20,862 nucleotides of DNA from Fidelibacterota bacterium (lineage in GTDB: Bacteria; Fidelibacterota; UBA2242), in assembly GCA_023229045.1 (NCBI GenBank), contig JALOAB010000018.1, positions 1-20,862 on the forward strand. The letters are read 5' to 3'. The position numbers were made by a program, and so were the translations under genes. Below the pieces are notes generated by a model, which saw nothing but the letters and a program-made list of their open reading frames with translations, did not search any database and was not told the DNA's origin. How positions within the stretch are numbered: the first letter of the stretch is position 1; each line of letters begins with the position of its first letter. Shown here one piece after another: positions 14,186 through 20,862 of this stretch.

Positions 14186-16747
14186 CTAAATAAAATCCGC
14201 GCGGTGCTTGCGGCGCAGACCGATGAGAAGTGTCTGAATGATGATCTTTAAATCCAGTAAAACCGACATATTCTCAATATAATATAGGTCATAGCGCAGT
14301 TTTTCACGAACATCGTCAATCGTCTCGTCATATTTATATTTGATCTGAGCCCATCCGGTAATTCCGGGCTTGATTATTAAACGCCGTGAATAGAATTGAA
14401 TCGAACGCTCCAAATCATTCACAAAATGTTCGCGTTCGGGACGTGGTCCAACGATACTCATATCGCCAATCAATACATTTAGAAACTGCGGAATCTCGTC
14501 CAGACCGGTTTTTCGTAAAAAGCGCCCAAAGCGCGTAATGCGTGGATCACCTTTTTCAGCCCATTTCGGACCGGTTTTTTGCTCAGCGCCGTGAATCATC
14601 GAGCGGAATTTAAAAACCTCGTATTCGCGGCGATTTTTTCCAATTCTCTTTTGCTTATAGAAAACCGGCCCCGGGGAATCTATTCTAATAATTACACATA
14701 TTGCCAACCATACCGGGAAAAACAAAATCAGTACGAATAGTGAGATTATTATATCGATTACCCGCTTTAAAACCCATTCCCAGGATTTCATATTGGAACC
14801 GAAGAATTTAATCAGCGAAACCCCATAAATATGACTGGTCCGGAATCCGGTCAGCAAATTATAGAAATCGGGCAATAATTTGATCGATACACTGTATTGT
14901 GAAAATAAATCGAGTAAGTCTATCACCTTATTCATGTTGTTATCATCTAAGGCGATGATGACCTCTTTGATTTTCCGTTTTTTAACTAGCTCGGGAATAT
15001 TTTCATAACTACCCAGAACCGGTATCCCTTCGATCAGTTTCCCAATATTCCCATTGGCATGGTCATCGATCAGTCCGATGATATTGAACTTCAACTCGGG
15101 CACCGAATTAATCTTCCTGACGACATTCAGCGCCCGACGGGAAGCGCCGATGATCAGGGTCGGGCGTCTTTTAAAATCCAACAGATTATATTTTTTCAAA
15201 ATTGTAATTAAAAATAAACGACCGACACTTAGTCCGGTGACGAGTAAAATACCATAAGGCAGAAATGCCCGCCTCGATGGAAGGAATGGGATTTTGAACT
15301 CAAAACTCAGAAAAAATAAAAACAATGTACCGAAAAATACGATCTTAAATACCGTAAATATTTCATCGATACGAGAAGTATCCCATTCAATCCGATAAAG
15401 ATTATTCAAGCCGAGTAGCGATGTCCAATAAATCACCGACCATGATATCCACAACACTAAATTGTACGGAGTCAATATCTGTTCCGGTAAAAGCCACCTG
15501 GTAACCTGTAAAAAATAAATCGCTAAAAATGAACCAACGATGAAAATCAGGTCGCTTATGAAGAAAATAAATGATTGGACAAATTGCGATGTATCAAATG
15601 GAATGAAATTTTGTTCGGAATGTCCGTTACCATTCTTGCCATTGGTTTTGCCATTGCCGTTATTTTCTCCGTTTGGTACAACAATCAGATTCTTCTCAAT
15701 TTCAAAATAACCCAGCCGTCGGATCATTATGCCAACTAAAATTGCTCCACCGATTAAAATCGTCATAATCGCCCGGTTATCAAGAAAAACGAATGAATAC
15801 CCAATGAAGCCCATGACAATACTCAGAAAATACATCGCCTTGACTGCATTCTTATGCGAAAATCCGACCGACATCAAGCGATGATGAATATGTTCTTTGT
15901 CCGCCATAAATGGATGCATGTGTTTACTGGTCCGGCGGAAAAAAGAAATTGTAGTATCCAGTATCGGCACTGCCATAACCATGACCGGAATGATAATATC
16001 CAGGCAATCAGTATGGCCAATCCGTCCAACTTCCAAAGAAAGAATTGCGGTAGAGAATCCAATAAAAAGCGAACCGGTGTCTCCCATAAAGATCGAAGCC
16101 GGATGAGAATTAAATTTTAAAAATCCTAAATTGGCCGCAATAAATAATAGAGTGATCAGTGCTACTAACGTTCGGCCGGAATGTAACGCTATCAAAGTAA
16201 AAGTCAGGAAAATTATTGTAGTAACACCAGCCGCCAGACCATCCAATCCGTCTAATAAATTCATCGCATTGGTGATAAATACAATCCAGAATATCGTAAA
16301 GATAATTGAAAACCAACCTAACTCGATTTCACCTATAATCGGAATATACAGAGATTCAAATCTTAAGCCTCCTAAAACCACGATGACAGCCGCAATAATC
16401 TGAAAATAGAATTTAGTCGAAAAACGCATCTTCTTAAGATCATCGTACAAACCAACCAGTGCAATTAAAATTCCGGTAATTCCCAGGAAATAATAGCGTC
16501 GCGGTACGTTTTCAGCTACGATTGGCAAGAGATAAATCGATAATAAAATGCCAACAATAATTGAAAGGAAAATTGCCACGCCACCTAAGTATGGCATGAA
16601 TACTTTGTGAACTTTGCGTTCGCCCGGTAAATCACCGATGTGATACCGGTGAGCTATTTTGCGCGCCAGATAGGTCAATACTAGCGCACATATATAAGTC
16701 GCTAAAAAGACTACGATGATAAATAATAATGTCACTTCGTTCTTCAA
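14186..16747 (-). CDS. fusion of a WecA/TagO-type and a WbaP-type glycan-initiating phosphotransferase
   Basis: One 853-residue membrane protein with two complete enzymes that each load a sugar phosphate onto undecaprenyl phosphate. Residues about 1-345 are a polytopic WecA/TagO/MraY-type N-acetylhexosamine-1-phosphate transferase: GLYDDLKKM (Asp102-103), TNAMNLLDGLDGLAAG (160-174), SIFMGDTGSLFIGF (218-231), PILDTTISFFRR and HIHHRL (286-291). An Asn/Gly-rich linker (about 358-380) follows. Residues about 385-853 are a full WbaP-like sugar transferase: four or five helices, a Rossmann-like domain from 529, then SPGPVFYKQKRIG (691-703), FKFRSM, the catalytic DE in TGLDEIPQ (750-751), VGPRPERE and KPGITGWAQI. 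No stop or frameshift separates them. The start is TTG at 16747 with AGGA seven bases before. The C-terminal half likely prefers hexose phosphates. Confidence 0.93.
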   Translation of the reverse strand: MKNEVTLLFIIVVFLATYICALVLTYLARKIAHRYHIGDLPGERKVHKVFMPYLGGVAIFLSIIVGILLSIYLLPIVAENVPRRYYFLGITGILIALVGLYDDLKKMRFSTKFYFQIIAAVIVVLGGLRFESLYIPIIGEIELGWFSIIFTIFWIVFITNAMNLLDGLDGLAAGVTTIIFLTFTLIALHSGRTLVALITLLFIAANLGFLKFNSHPASIFMGDTGSLFIGFSTAILSLEVGRIGHTDCLDIIIPVMVMAVPILDTTISFFRRTSKHMHPFMADKEHIHHRLMSVGFSHKNAVKAMYFLSIVMGFIGYSFVFLDNRAIMTILIGGAILVGIMIRRLGYFEIEKNLIVVPNGENNGNGKTNGKNGNGHSEQNFIPFDTSQFVQSFIFFISDLIFIVGSFLAIYFLQVTRWLLPEQILTPYNLVLWISWSVIYWTSLLGLNNLYRIEWDTSRIDEIFTVFKIVFFGTLFLFFLSFEFKIPFLPSRRAFLPYGILLVTGLSVGRLFLITILKKYNLLDFKRRPTLIIGASRRALNVVRKINSVPELKFNIIGLIDDHANGNIGKLIEGIPVLGSYENIPELVKKRKIKEVIIALDDNNMNKVIDLLDLFSQYSVSIKLLPDFYNLLTGFRTSHIYGVSLIKFFGSNMKSWEWVLKRVIDIIISLFVLILFFPVWLAICVIIRIDSPGPVFYKQKRIGKNRREYEVFKFRSMIHGAEQKTGPKWAEKGDPRITRFGRFLRKTGLDEIPQFLNVLIGDMSIVGPRPEREHFVNDLERSIQFYSRRLIIKPGITGWAQIKYKYDETIDDVREKLRYDLYYIENMSVLLDLKIIIQTLLIGLRRKHRADFI

Positions 16748-16897
16748 CTAAAGATCCTAACTCTGAAAATTATAATCTCATCTTCAACATTGAATTTGCC
16801 GTTTTGTTAAAGTTGTTGAATTTCGGGATTATTTAAAGAATCGAGGCCGGTACCAAGTTGTTTTAGTCTTTATCCTCTTCTTTTCTCATGCGGTGTA

Positions 16898-16926
16898 AAT
16901 GTACGAGTTTTTTTTTATGAGGTCAA
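16898..16926 (-). promoter_or_regulatory. promoter candidate for the fusion glycosylphosphotransferase gene
   Basis: TTGACC (16921-16926) and TACATT (16898-16903) are separated by exactly 17 bases and match the sigma-70 consensus at 5 of 6 and 4 of 6. It lies directly after the terminator of the upstream glycan genes and leaves a leader of about 145 bases. The spacer contains a run of nine A that would bend DNA. Confidence 0.45.
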
Positions 16927-16946
16927 GTCTTTTTAATTGGTGAAAT

Positions 16947-16987
16947 AAAAAAGGAAAATTAATTTTATTCGGATAAACTTTCCTTTT
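16947..16987 (-). terminator. rho-independent terminator after the deacetylase gene
   Basis: AAAAGGAAA (16949-16957) pairs with TTTCCTTTT (16979-16987) around a 21-base AT-rich loop, and the minus strand continues with T-rich sequence. It follows the deacetylase stop (16998) within about ten bases, where a terminator is expected. The stem is weak in GC content. Confidence 0.55.
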
Positions 16988-16997
16988 ATTAAATATC

Positions 16998-17798
16998 TTA
17001 TACATATCTTCTTTTCCCGACACCCATTGCTAAATGCTTCAACATAAACCAGAGTTCTGCTTTTCGGATGTAAATAAAAATATGCGAACATTTTAATTTG
17101 AATTTTAATAGAGAGTTCGAATTATATACTCCAATACGATTCAGGGTATATTGATTGTCTTTAATTCCAGGTCGGTTCGGTGTAACAACCGCACACTGGT
17201 ATCCACATTTTGAAACGAGTGCGATAACGCTATCGTTGAATGCTCCATAAGGGTAACAGAAAGCCTTAACCTGGCGATTAAGATGATGTTCTAAGATTTC
17301 TTTTGACTTATGAATCTCGCGCCCGGCTTCATCCAATCCAATAGTATCCAATCGCGGATGAGTTATCGTATGCGACCCAAATTCGATCCCGTAATCAGCC
17401 ATTTCTTTCAACTGCTCTAAAGTAATAAAGTAATCCATATCTGTGACATTATGTATGTCTGGAGTATACTCAAAACGTAATGCATTTGGATTGAACAATG
17501 ATCCAGCAACCAAGAAGACAGTTGCTTTCATGTTATATTTTTTTAAAACAGGAAATGCATAATAATAATTATCGCGATAACCATCATCAAATGTAATTAC
17601 GAAAATCTTATCAGGCTTCCTCTTTTTTGAAATATAAAAATCTGAGTACTCCGATAATGTCAGACTTCGCCATCCCTGATTTACTAAACATTGTATCTGT
17701 TTCTCGAACTGTTCTGTACTGATTGCCAGGGGACGCCTCAAGCGCGCCATATCATCGGGAAGCACCCTATGATAGGCTAAAATTAAACTGTTATTCAT
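16998..17798 (-). CDS. polysaccharide deacetylase (NodB domain, carbohydrate esterase 4)
   Basis: Predicted metal-dependent removal of N- or O-acetyl groups from a sugar polymer or lipid-linked intermediate. 266 residues. Motifs: ILAYHRVLPDD at the start, FVITFDDGYRDNYY (catalytic base and metal Asp at 71-72), FGSHTITHPRLD (metal His143 and His147) and FCYPYGAFNDSV (181-192). The core is intact. There is no signal peptide, so it probably acts in the cytoplasm or at the inner membrane face. The ATG overlaps the FemAB-like stop as ATGA. The C-terminal 45 residues are basic and aromatic. A hairpin terminator follows. Pairing with FemAB and glycosyltransferases indicates surface polysaccharide synthesis rather than peptidoglycan editing (inference). 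Confidence 0.92.
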   Translation of the reverse strand: MNNSLILAYHRVLPDDMARLRRPLAISTEQFEKQIQCLVNQGWRSLTLSEYSDFYISKKRKPDKIFVITFDDGYRDNYYYAFPVLKKYNMKATVFLVAGSLFNPNALRFEYTPDIHNVTDMDYFITLEQLKEMADYGIEFGSHTITHPRLDTIGLDEAGREIHKSKEILEHHLNRQVKAFCYPYGAFNDSVIALVSKCGYQCAVVTPNRPGIKDNQYTLNRIGVYNSNSLLKFKLKCSHIFIYIRKAELWFMLKHLAMGVGKRRYV

Positions 17799-18853
17799 TT
17801 TTCCTTCCTTGCCTTTAATAAATATTTTTTTATTAATGGATACTTAGGTTCGATTATTTGCCAAACCCTATATAATGCAGGAGAAAGGATATAATCGTAT
17901 TCACCAACTAGTTGAGTCCGTTGCCCTCCAAATCCACGCTTGAACAGATATATTCCCCATAACTCATCGCCTTCCTTAACATTTTCCGGAATCCCCTGCA
18001 GATCGTATATTCGAAAACCTTTTGATTTTGCCCAGCGCATAATTTCCCAATGCAATAGCTGATTAGGATTTATTTTAGTTCGTATCGAGCCGCCCCACTG
18101 ATAAATACATTTATCACCAAATAACAATAAAAATGCACCGGAAACAATTTTGTCATTGATTCTGGCTAGAAAGATTTTACACATTTCCAAGGAAGTCAAT
18201 AACTGCCAAATGTATTGCATCATTTCGTACGAATATATTGGGAATTTATTTCGAACAGATACTTGATCTAAAAGACAATAAAACGCCTCTAAATATTCCT
18301 CGCCACCATCATCAGAAATAATATTCACATTTTCACGGACAGCCCTTCTGATGTCATATTTTACACGACTTTCCATTGATTTAAACAATTGATCTTCTGT
18401 TTTTGAAAGATCAAGTCGATATGTAGTACTATGTAAAATCGGATAGCGAACGCGATATAAATTATACTTAATTATAAAATCGTAAAAATGAGCCATCTGC
18501 TCGATATTCGGGCTTAATCTGATATACAATCCATTTTCACGGCGGGCAAATTCCGCTATTTTTAAAAAAAGCGCATCAAAAATATCATACGCATTTTTAC
18601 TAGTGAAGTCCAATATCGGACCACGTGGAATGTAATATATGCGTTTAGAAAATAACGGCGTTTTCCTATATAAACAAGATAGCGCTCCAACGATTTGTTT
18701 TGAATCTACCGCAATTAATCTGACAACGTCCCAATCATCGTATTTCCGGATTTCTCCCCATTGAAAAGACTGATATATACTCGAGTATTTGGATGAGGAT
18801 ATAAATTCGTCAAAGGTTACATTTTCATCTTTCCTGAGCAACCGAACATACAT
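17795..18853 (-). CDS. FemAB/FemX-like aminoacyltransferase (GNAT fold)
   Basis: 352-residue protein of the FemAB family, two GNAT-like domains. In Gram-positives these enzymes add amino acids from aminoacyl-tRNA to peptidoglycan precursors. In Gram-negatives relatives occur in exopolysaccharide and exosortase (PEP-CTERM) loci. Seen: SSIYQSFQWGEIRKYDDWDV, IYYIPRGPILDF, TTYRLDLSKTEDQLFKSM with KYDIRRAVRENV, IVSGAFLLLFGDKCIYQWGG, NPNQLLHWEIMRWAKSKGF and RIYDLQGIPENV then LWGIYLFKRGFGGQ. The start ATG at 18853 has AAGGA about ten bases upstream. It overlaps the deacetylase gene by four bases and lies 45 bases after the glycosyltransferase gene. The acceptor is unknown, and acyl or aminoacyl decoration of a surface glycan is the best guess. 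Confidence 0.88.
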   Translation of the reverse strand: MYVRLLRKDENVTFDEFISSSKYSSIYQSFQWGEIRKYDDWDVVRLIAVDSKQIVGALSCLYRKTPLFSKRIYYIPRGPILDFTSKNAYDIFDALFLKIAEFARRENGLYIRLSPNIEQMAHFYDFIIKYNLYRVRYPILHSTTYRLDLSKTEDQLFKSMESRVKYDIRRAVRENVNIISDDGGEEYLEAFYCLLDQVSVRNKFPIYSYEMMQYIWQLLTSLEMCKIFLARINDKIVSGAFLLLFGDKCIYQWGGSIRTKINPNQLLHWEIMRWAKSKGFRIYDLQGIPENVKEGDELWGIYLFKRGFGGQRTQLVGEYDYILSPALYRVWQIIEPKYPLIKKYLLKARKEK

Positions 18854-18898
18854 ATCCTAGCTATCCTTCTTTAATATCACCATCAATAGGTGCTTTTA

Positions 18899-20020
18899 TC
18901 AGAATTTTGATAGATAATATATATACTTTTTATTGATTATTTCTACATCAAACTTACTTTCAGCAATTTGCCTTGACTTTTTTCCCATTTTTAAACGTTG
19001 TTCCGGATTCTTTATCATAAATGTGATAGCCTCGATTAAATCCGGGACATTATACGGCCTGATCAACAAACCATTTTCATATTCTATCACAGTCTCTCTA
19101 CAGCCTGGTACGTTGGTAGTAATTATTGGAAGTTCCATCGCCATACCTTCAATAATTGATCGTGAGAGTCCTTCCCTATATGATGGTAAAACAAAAACAT
19201 CGGCATTTGCTAATAGAGGAACTATATTATCGACTCTTCCATGATAATTAACGATCCCCCGTTCAATCCACCTGCTTATTGTCTCCATCGTGATCGCAGT
19301 TGGGTTGCCTCTATCAATATCGCCTACCAGATGAAAAACGACATTACTATATGTCTTCTGAACTACTTCAGCCGCATCAATAAATTCCTGAATACCTTTA
19401 TCGTACAACATTCGAGCGATCAGAATAAAATGAACTTCCGGATCTACTTCTTTATCTCCATTTCTATGAAATTTCCCCAGATCAACTCCCGAGCCGCTGA
19501 TTAAAACGCTTGAAGGTATTTTTTGTGTTATTATTTTAGATTTAATGAAAAAATCGCGGTCAGCTTTATTCTGAAATATGAGCAAACTTGATAATCTAAG
19601 GATACATTTATACATCCACTGAACAAATGGTCGTAAGAAAGTATGTAAAAATGTCGTTCCAATAAAAACATAGCCCAACCCGGTTACATTGTTTATAATT
19701 TTCGCTCTGGTACATAATCTAGCTATGAGCGTTCCGAATATTACCGGTTTAATTGTAAAATGGATTACAATATCAGGATTGAGGCTATGATATAAACGGT
19801 ATACCGAAATAATGGTTTTCAAATTGGGAATTATTGTCAATCCTCGCCGATCTATCGAAGCGTTGTAGTGGATAATTCCCTCGGATGTTATCATAGAAGT
19901 ATAATCATCTTGAGGTGCGATAGTGACTACTTGATAACCATGCTTCATTAATACTTTTATTAACGGCAAGCGAAAATTGAATAAATACCAGCTAGTATTC
20001 GAGAATAATACAACCTTCAT
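18899..20020 (-). CDS. GT-B glycosyltransferase, family 4 type
   Basis: Transfers a sugar from a nucleotide donor to a growing lipid-linked glycan at the cytoplasmic face. 373 residues with N-terminal acceptor domain MKVVLFSNTSWYLFNFRLPL, KIINNVTGLGYVFIG in the middle and a C-terminal donor domain: ISGSGVDLGKF (175-185), the RMLYDKGIQEFIDA pair Arg203/Lys208, the VNYHGRVDNIVPLL segment, and the E-x7-E motif in YREGLSRSIIEGMAMELP (Glu283 and Glu291). It resembles PglA/WbtD-type enzymes that act on undecaprenyl-linked sugars, but the donor and linkage cannot be read. The ATG at 20020 has only a weak purine stretch before it. It follows the next glycosyltransferase by 20 bases, in the same transcript. 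Confidence 0.92.
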   Translation of the reverse strand: MKVVLFSNTSWYLFNFRLPLIKVLMKHGYQVVTIAPQDDYTSMITSEGIIHYNASIDRRGLTIIPNLKTIISVYRLYHSLNPDIVIHFTIKPVIFGTLIARLCTRAKIINNVTGLGYVFIGTTFLHTFLRPFVQWMYKCILRLSSLLIFQNKADRDFFIKSKIITQKIPSSVLISGSGVDLGKFHRNGDKEVDPEVHFILIARMLYDKGIQEFIDAAEVVQKTYSNVVFHLVGDIDRGNPTAITMETISRWIERGIVNYHGRVDNIVPLLANADVFVLPSYREGLSRSIIEGMAMELPIITTNVPGCRETVIEYENGLLIRPYNVPDLIEAITFMIKNPEQRLKMGKKSRQIAESKFDVEIINKKYIYYLSKF

Positions 20021-20040
20021 TTCTTTTTACATTTCAACTT

Positions 20041-20862
20041 TCATTTCACATCGATCAGCCGTTTATATAATTCGATATATTGCTTTACGATTTTATCGAC
20101 GGAAAAGTTCTTTAAAACAGTCTGGAATGCATTTGTGGTTACCTTTTCTGTATTTATTGAATCAGTCAGTACTTTATATATTTTTTTTGCAAATAATTCC
20201 CTGTCATGAATATTGCAAAAATAACCATTCTTACCATCGATAATATACTCTTTAAGTGCCGGTAACGGATGCGCGAGAACCGGGATTCCTGATGCCATTG
20301 CTTCTATCACCGCCATACCTAAACCTTCCCACTGGGCGGAATATACAAATAAATCGGATATTGTTAATAATTCTTGTACGTCGTGTCTGTAACCTAACAA
20401 ATAAACAGTATTTGTTAAATTATATTTATCTATTAATTTTTTTAAAATATTATATTGCGAACCATCTCCGACTAAAAGCAGTTTTACTCGAGGTAATAAA
20501 CGGCATAAATACGGCATCATTTCGATCAGATGTCTCTGCCCCTTGCATTTTATTATTCTCCCCACATTTATCAAGATTTTATCATTCTTGTCAAATCCCA
20601 TGCGCTTTCTTAATTCCATCCGGTTAACTGGTACAGTAAGCCTTTCAATATTTATAGGATTATATATAACAGAATAGGGACTTTTTAAACCATGATTGTA
20701 ATAACTTCGGGCAACTGTCTGCGAAATACAGATTCTACGATCGACTCTCCTATCTGTAAGTTTGTAGCCGATCTGAGTCAATAGATTATGGTTCTTTTTT
20801 TCGCAATGAAATGTGTTCATAATAATAGCATTTTTAGGTCTTAAGATAGCTGTAAAGATATC
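20041..20862 (-). CDS. GT-B glycosyltransferase, family 4 type (N-terminus beyond window)
   Basis: The C-terminal 273 residues of a second family-4 glycosyltransferase. The frame is open to the right edge, with 14 more codons before the internal Met at 20820, so the real start lies outside. Visible: ISQTVARSYYNHGL, the PINIERL linker, GRIIKCKGQRHLIEMMPYL, LLLVGDGSQYNIL, VYLLGYRHDVQELL and the donor-site E-x7-E motif WEGLGMAVIEAMASGIPVLA. The gene has the lowest GC content in the window, about 12 percent in the block 20401-20460. It is upstream of the other glycosyltransferase by 20 bases. The sugar specificity is unknown. Confidence 0.9.
   Translation of the reverse strand, partial: DIFTAILRPKNAIIMNTFHCEKKNHNLLTQIGYKLTDRRVDRRICISQTVARSYYNHGLKSPYSVIYNPINIERLTVPVNRMELRKRMGFDKNDKILINVGRIIKCKGQRHLIEMMPYLCRLLPRVKLLLVGDGSQYNILKKLIDKYNLTNTVYLLGYRHDVQELLTISDLFVYSAQWEGLGMAVIEAMASGIPVLAHPLPALKEYIIDGKNGYFCNIHDRELFAKKIYKVLTDSINTEKVTTNAFQTVLKNFSVDKIVKQYIELYKRLIDVK

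Noticed and set aside
14163..14189. Inverted repeat TAGGTTTATT/AATAACCTA after the fusion gene stop
   Set aside because: One base bulges and no T run follows on the minus strand, so I do not call it a terminator.
16748..16897. Possible leader peptide or ops/JUMPstart element before the fusion gene
   Set aside because: An eight-codon ATG frame lacks a ribosome binding site, and no GGCGGTAGCGTG-like element was found.
1..20862. CRISPR array, tRNA or insertion sequence
   Set aside because: No regularly spaced repeats, cloverleaf-like sequence or transposase frame was seen on either strand.

Overview
The window reads as part of a chromosome from a Gram-negative, probably uncultured bacterium of the wider FCB group (Bacteroidetes/Chlorobi/Fibrobacteres and related candidate phyla). 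This placement is inferred. It rests on a heptose-1-phosphate adenylyltransferase (LPS core), a periplasmic MltD-type transglycosylase, a DUF2851 protein (a family I know mainly from that group) and a 31-residue AURKAIP1/COX24-type ribosomal peptide. The standard genetic code works throughout. No tRNA, rRNA, CRISPR array or insertion sequence was seen. All genes except one MFS transporter lie on the minus strand, so the biological order runs from high to low coordinates.

Right part (about 16.9-20.9 kb): an AT-rich surface-glycan block holding two GT-B glycosyltransferases (the first cut by the window edge), a FemAB-like aminoacyltransferase and a NodB polysaccharide deacetylase coupled to it by an ATGA overlap, ended by an AT-rich hairpin terminator. 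Next (14.2-16.7 kb), behind its own plausible promoter, is an 853-residue protein that joins two complete lipid-carrier glycan initiators: a WecA/TagO-type polytopic transferase and a WbaP-type bacterial sugar transferase. This fusion is the most unusual object in the window.

Middle (9.6-14.1 kb): a tight operon serS - class II aldolase - plsC-like acyltransferase - DUF2851 - rfaE2/hldC-like adenylyltransferase, with 4-, 8- and 14-base overlaps at three of its four junctions. It is followed by an MltD-like transglycosylase with three LysM repeats, behind a TTGACA promoter candidate.

Left-centre (4.0-7.4 kb): an HU/IHF-type protein and the tiny ribosomal-type gene, a hairpin terminator whose T run touches the next start codon, then xseA, xseB, nadK and mgsA in one direction. 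A plus-strand MFS transporter (2.84-4.02 kb) converges on mgsA with four bases between the stops. It is divergent from a yitT-like membrane protein gene that leads a yitT - malate/lactate dehydrogenase-family - transketolase operon running off the left edge. The MFS promoter region carries a perfect 8+3+8 inverted repeat just downstream of a TATAAT box.

Together the genes cover central carbon metabolism (transketolase, methylglyoxal synthase, NAD kinase), DNA repair and architecture, envelope phospholipid and LPS synthesis, peptidoglycan turnover and surface polysaccharide synthesis. Nothing here is clearly phage- or plasmid-derived. The AT-rich glycan block is the most accessory-looking part.
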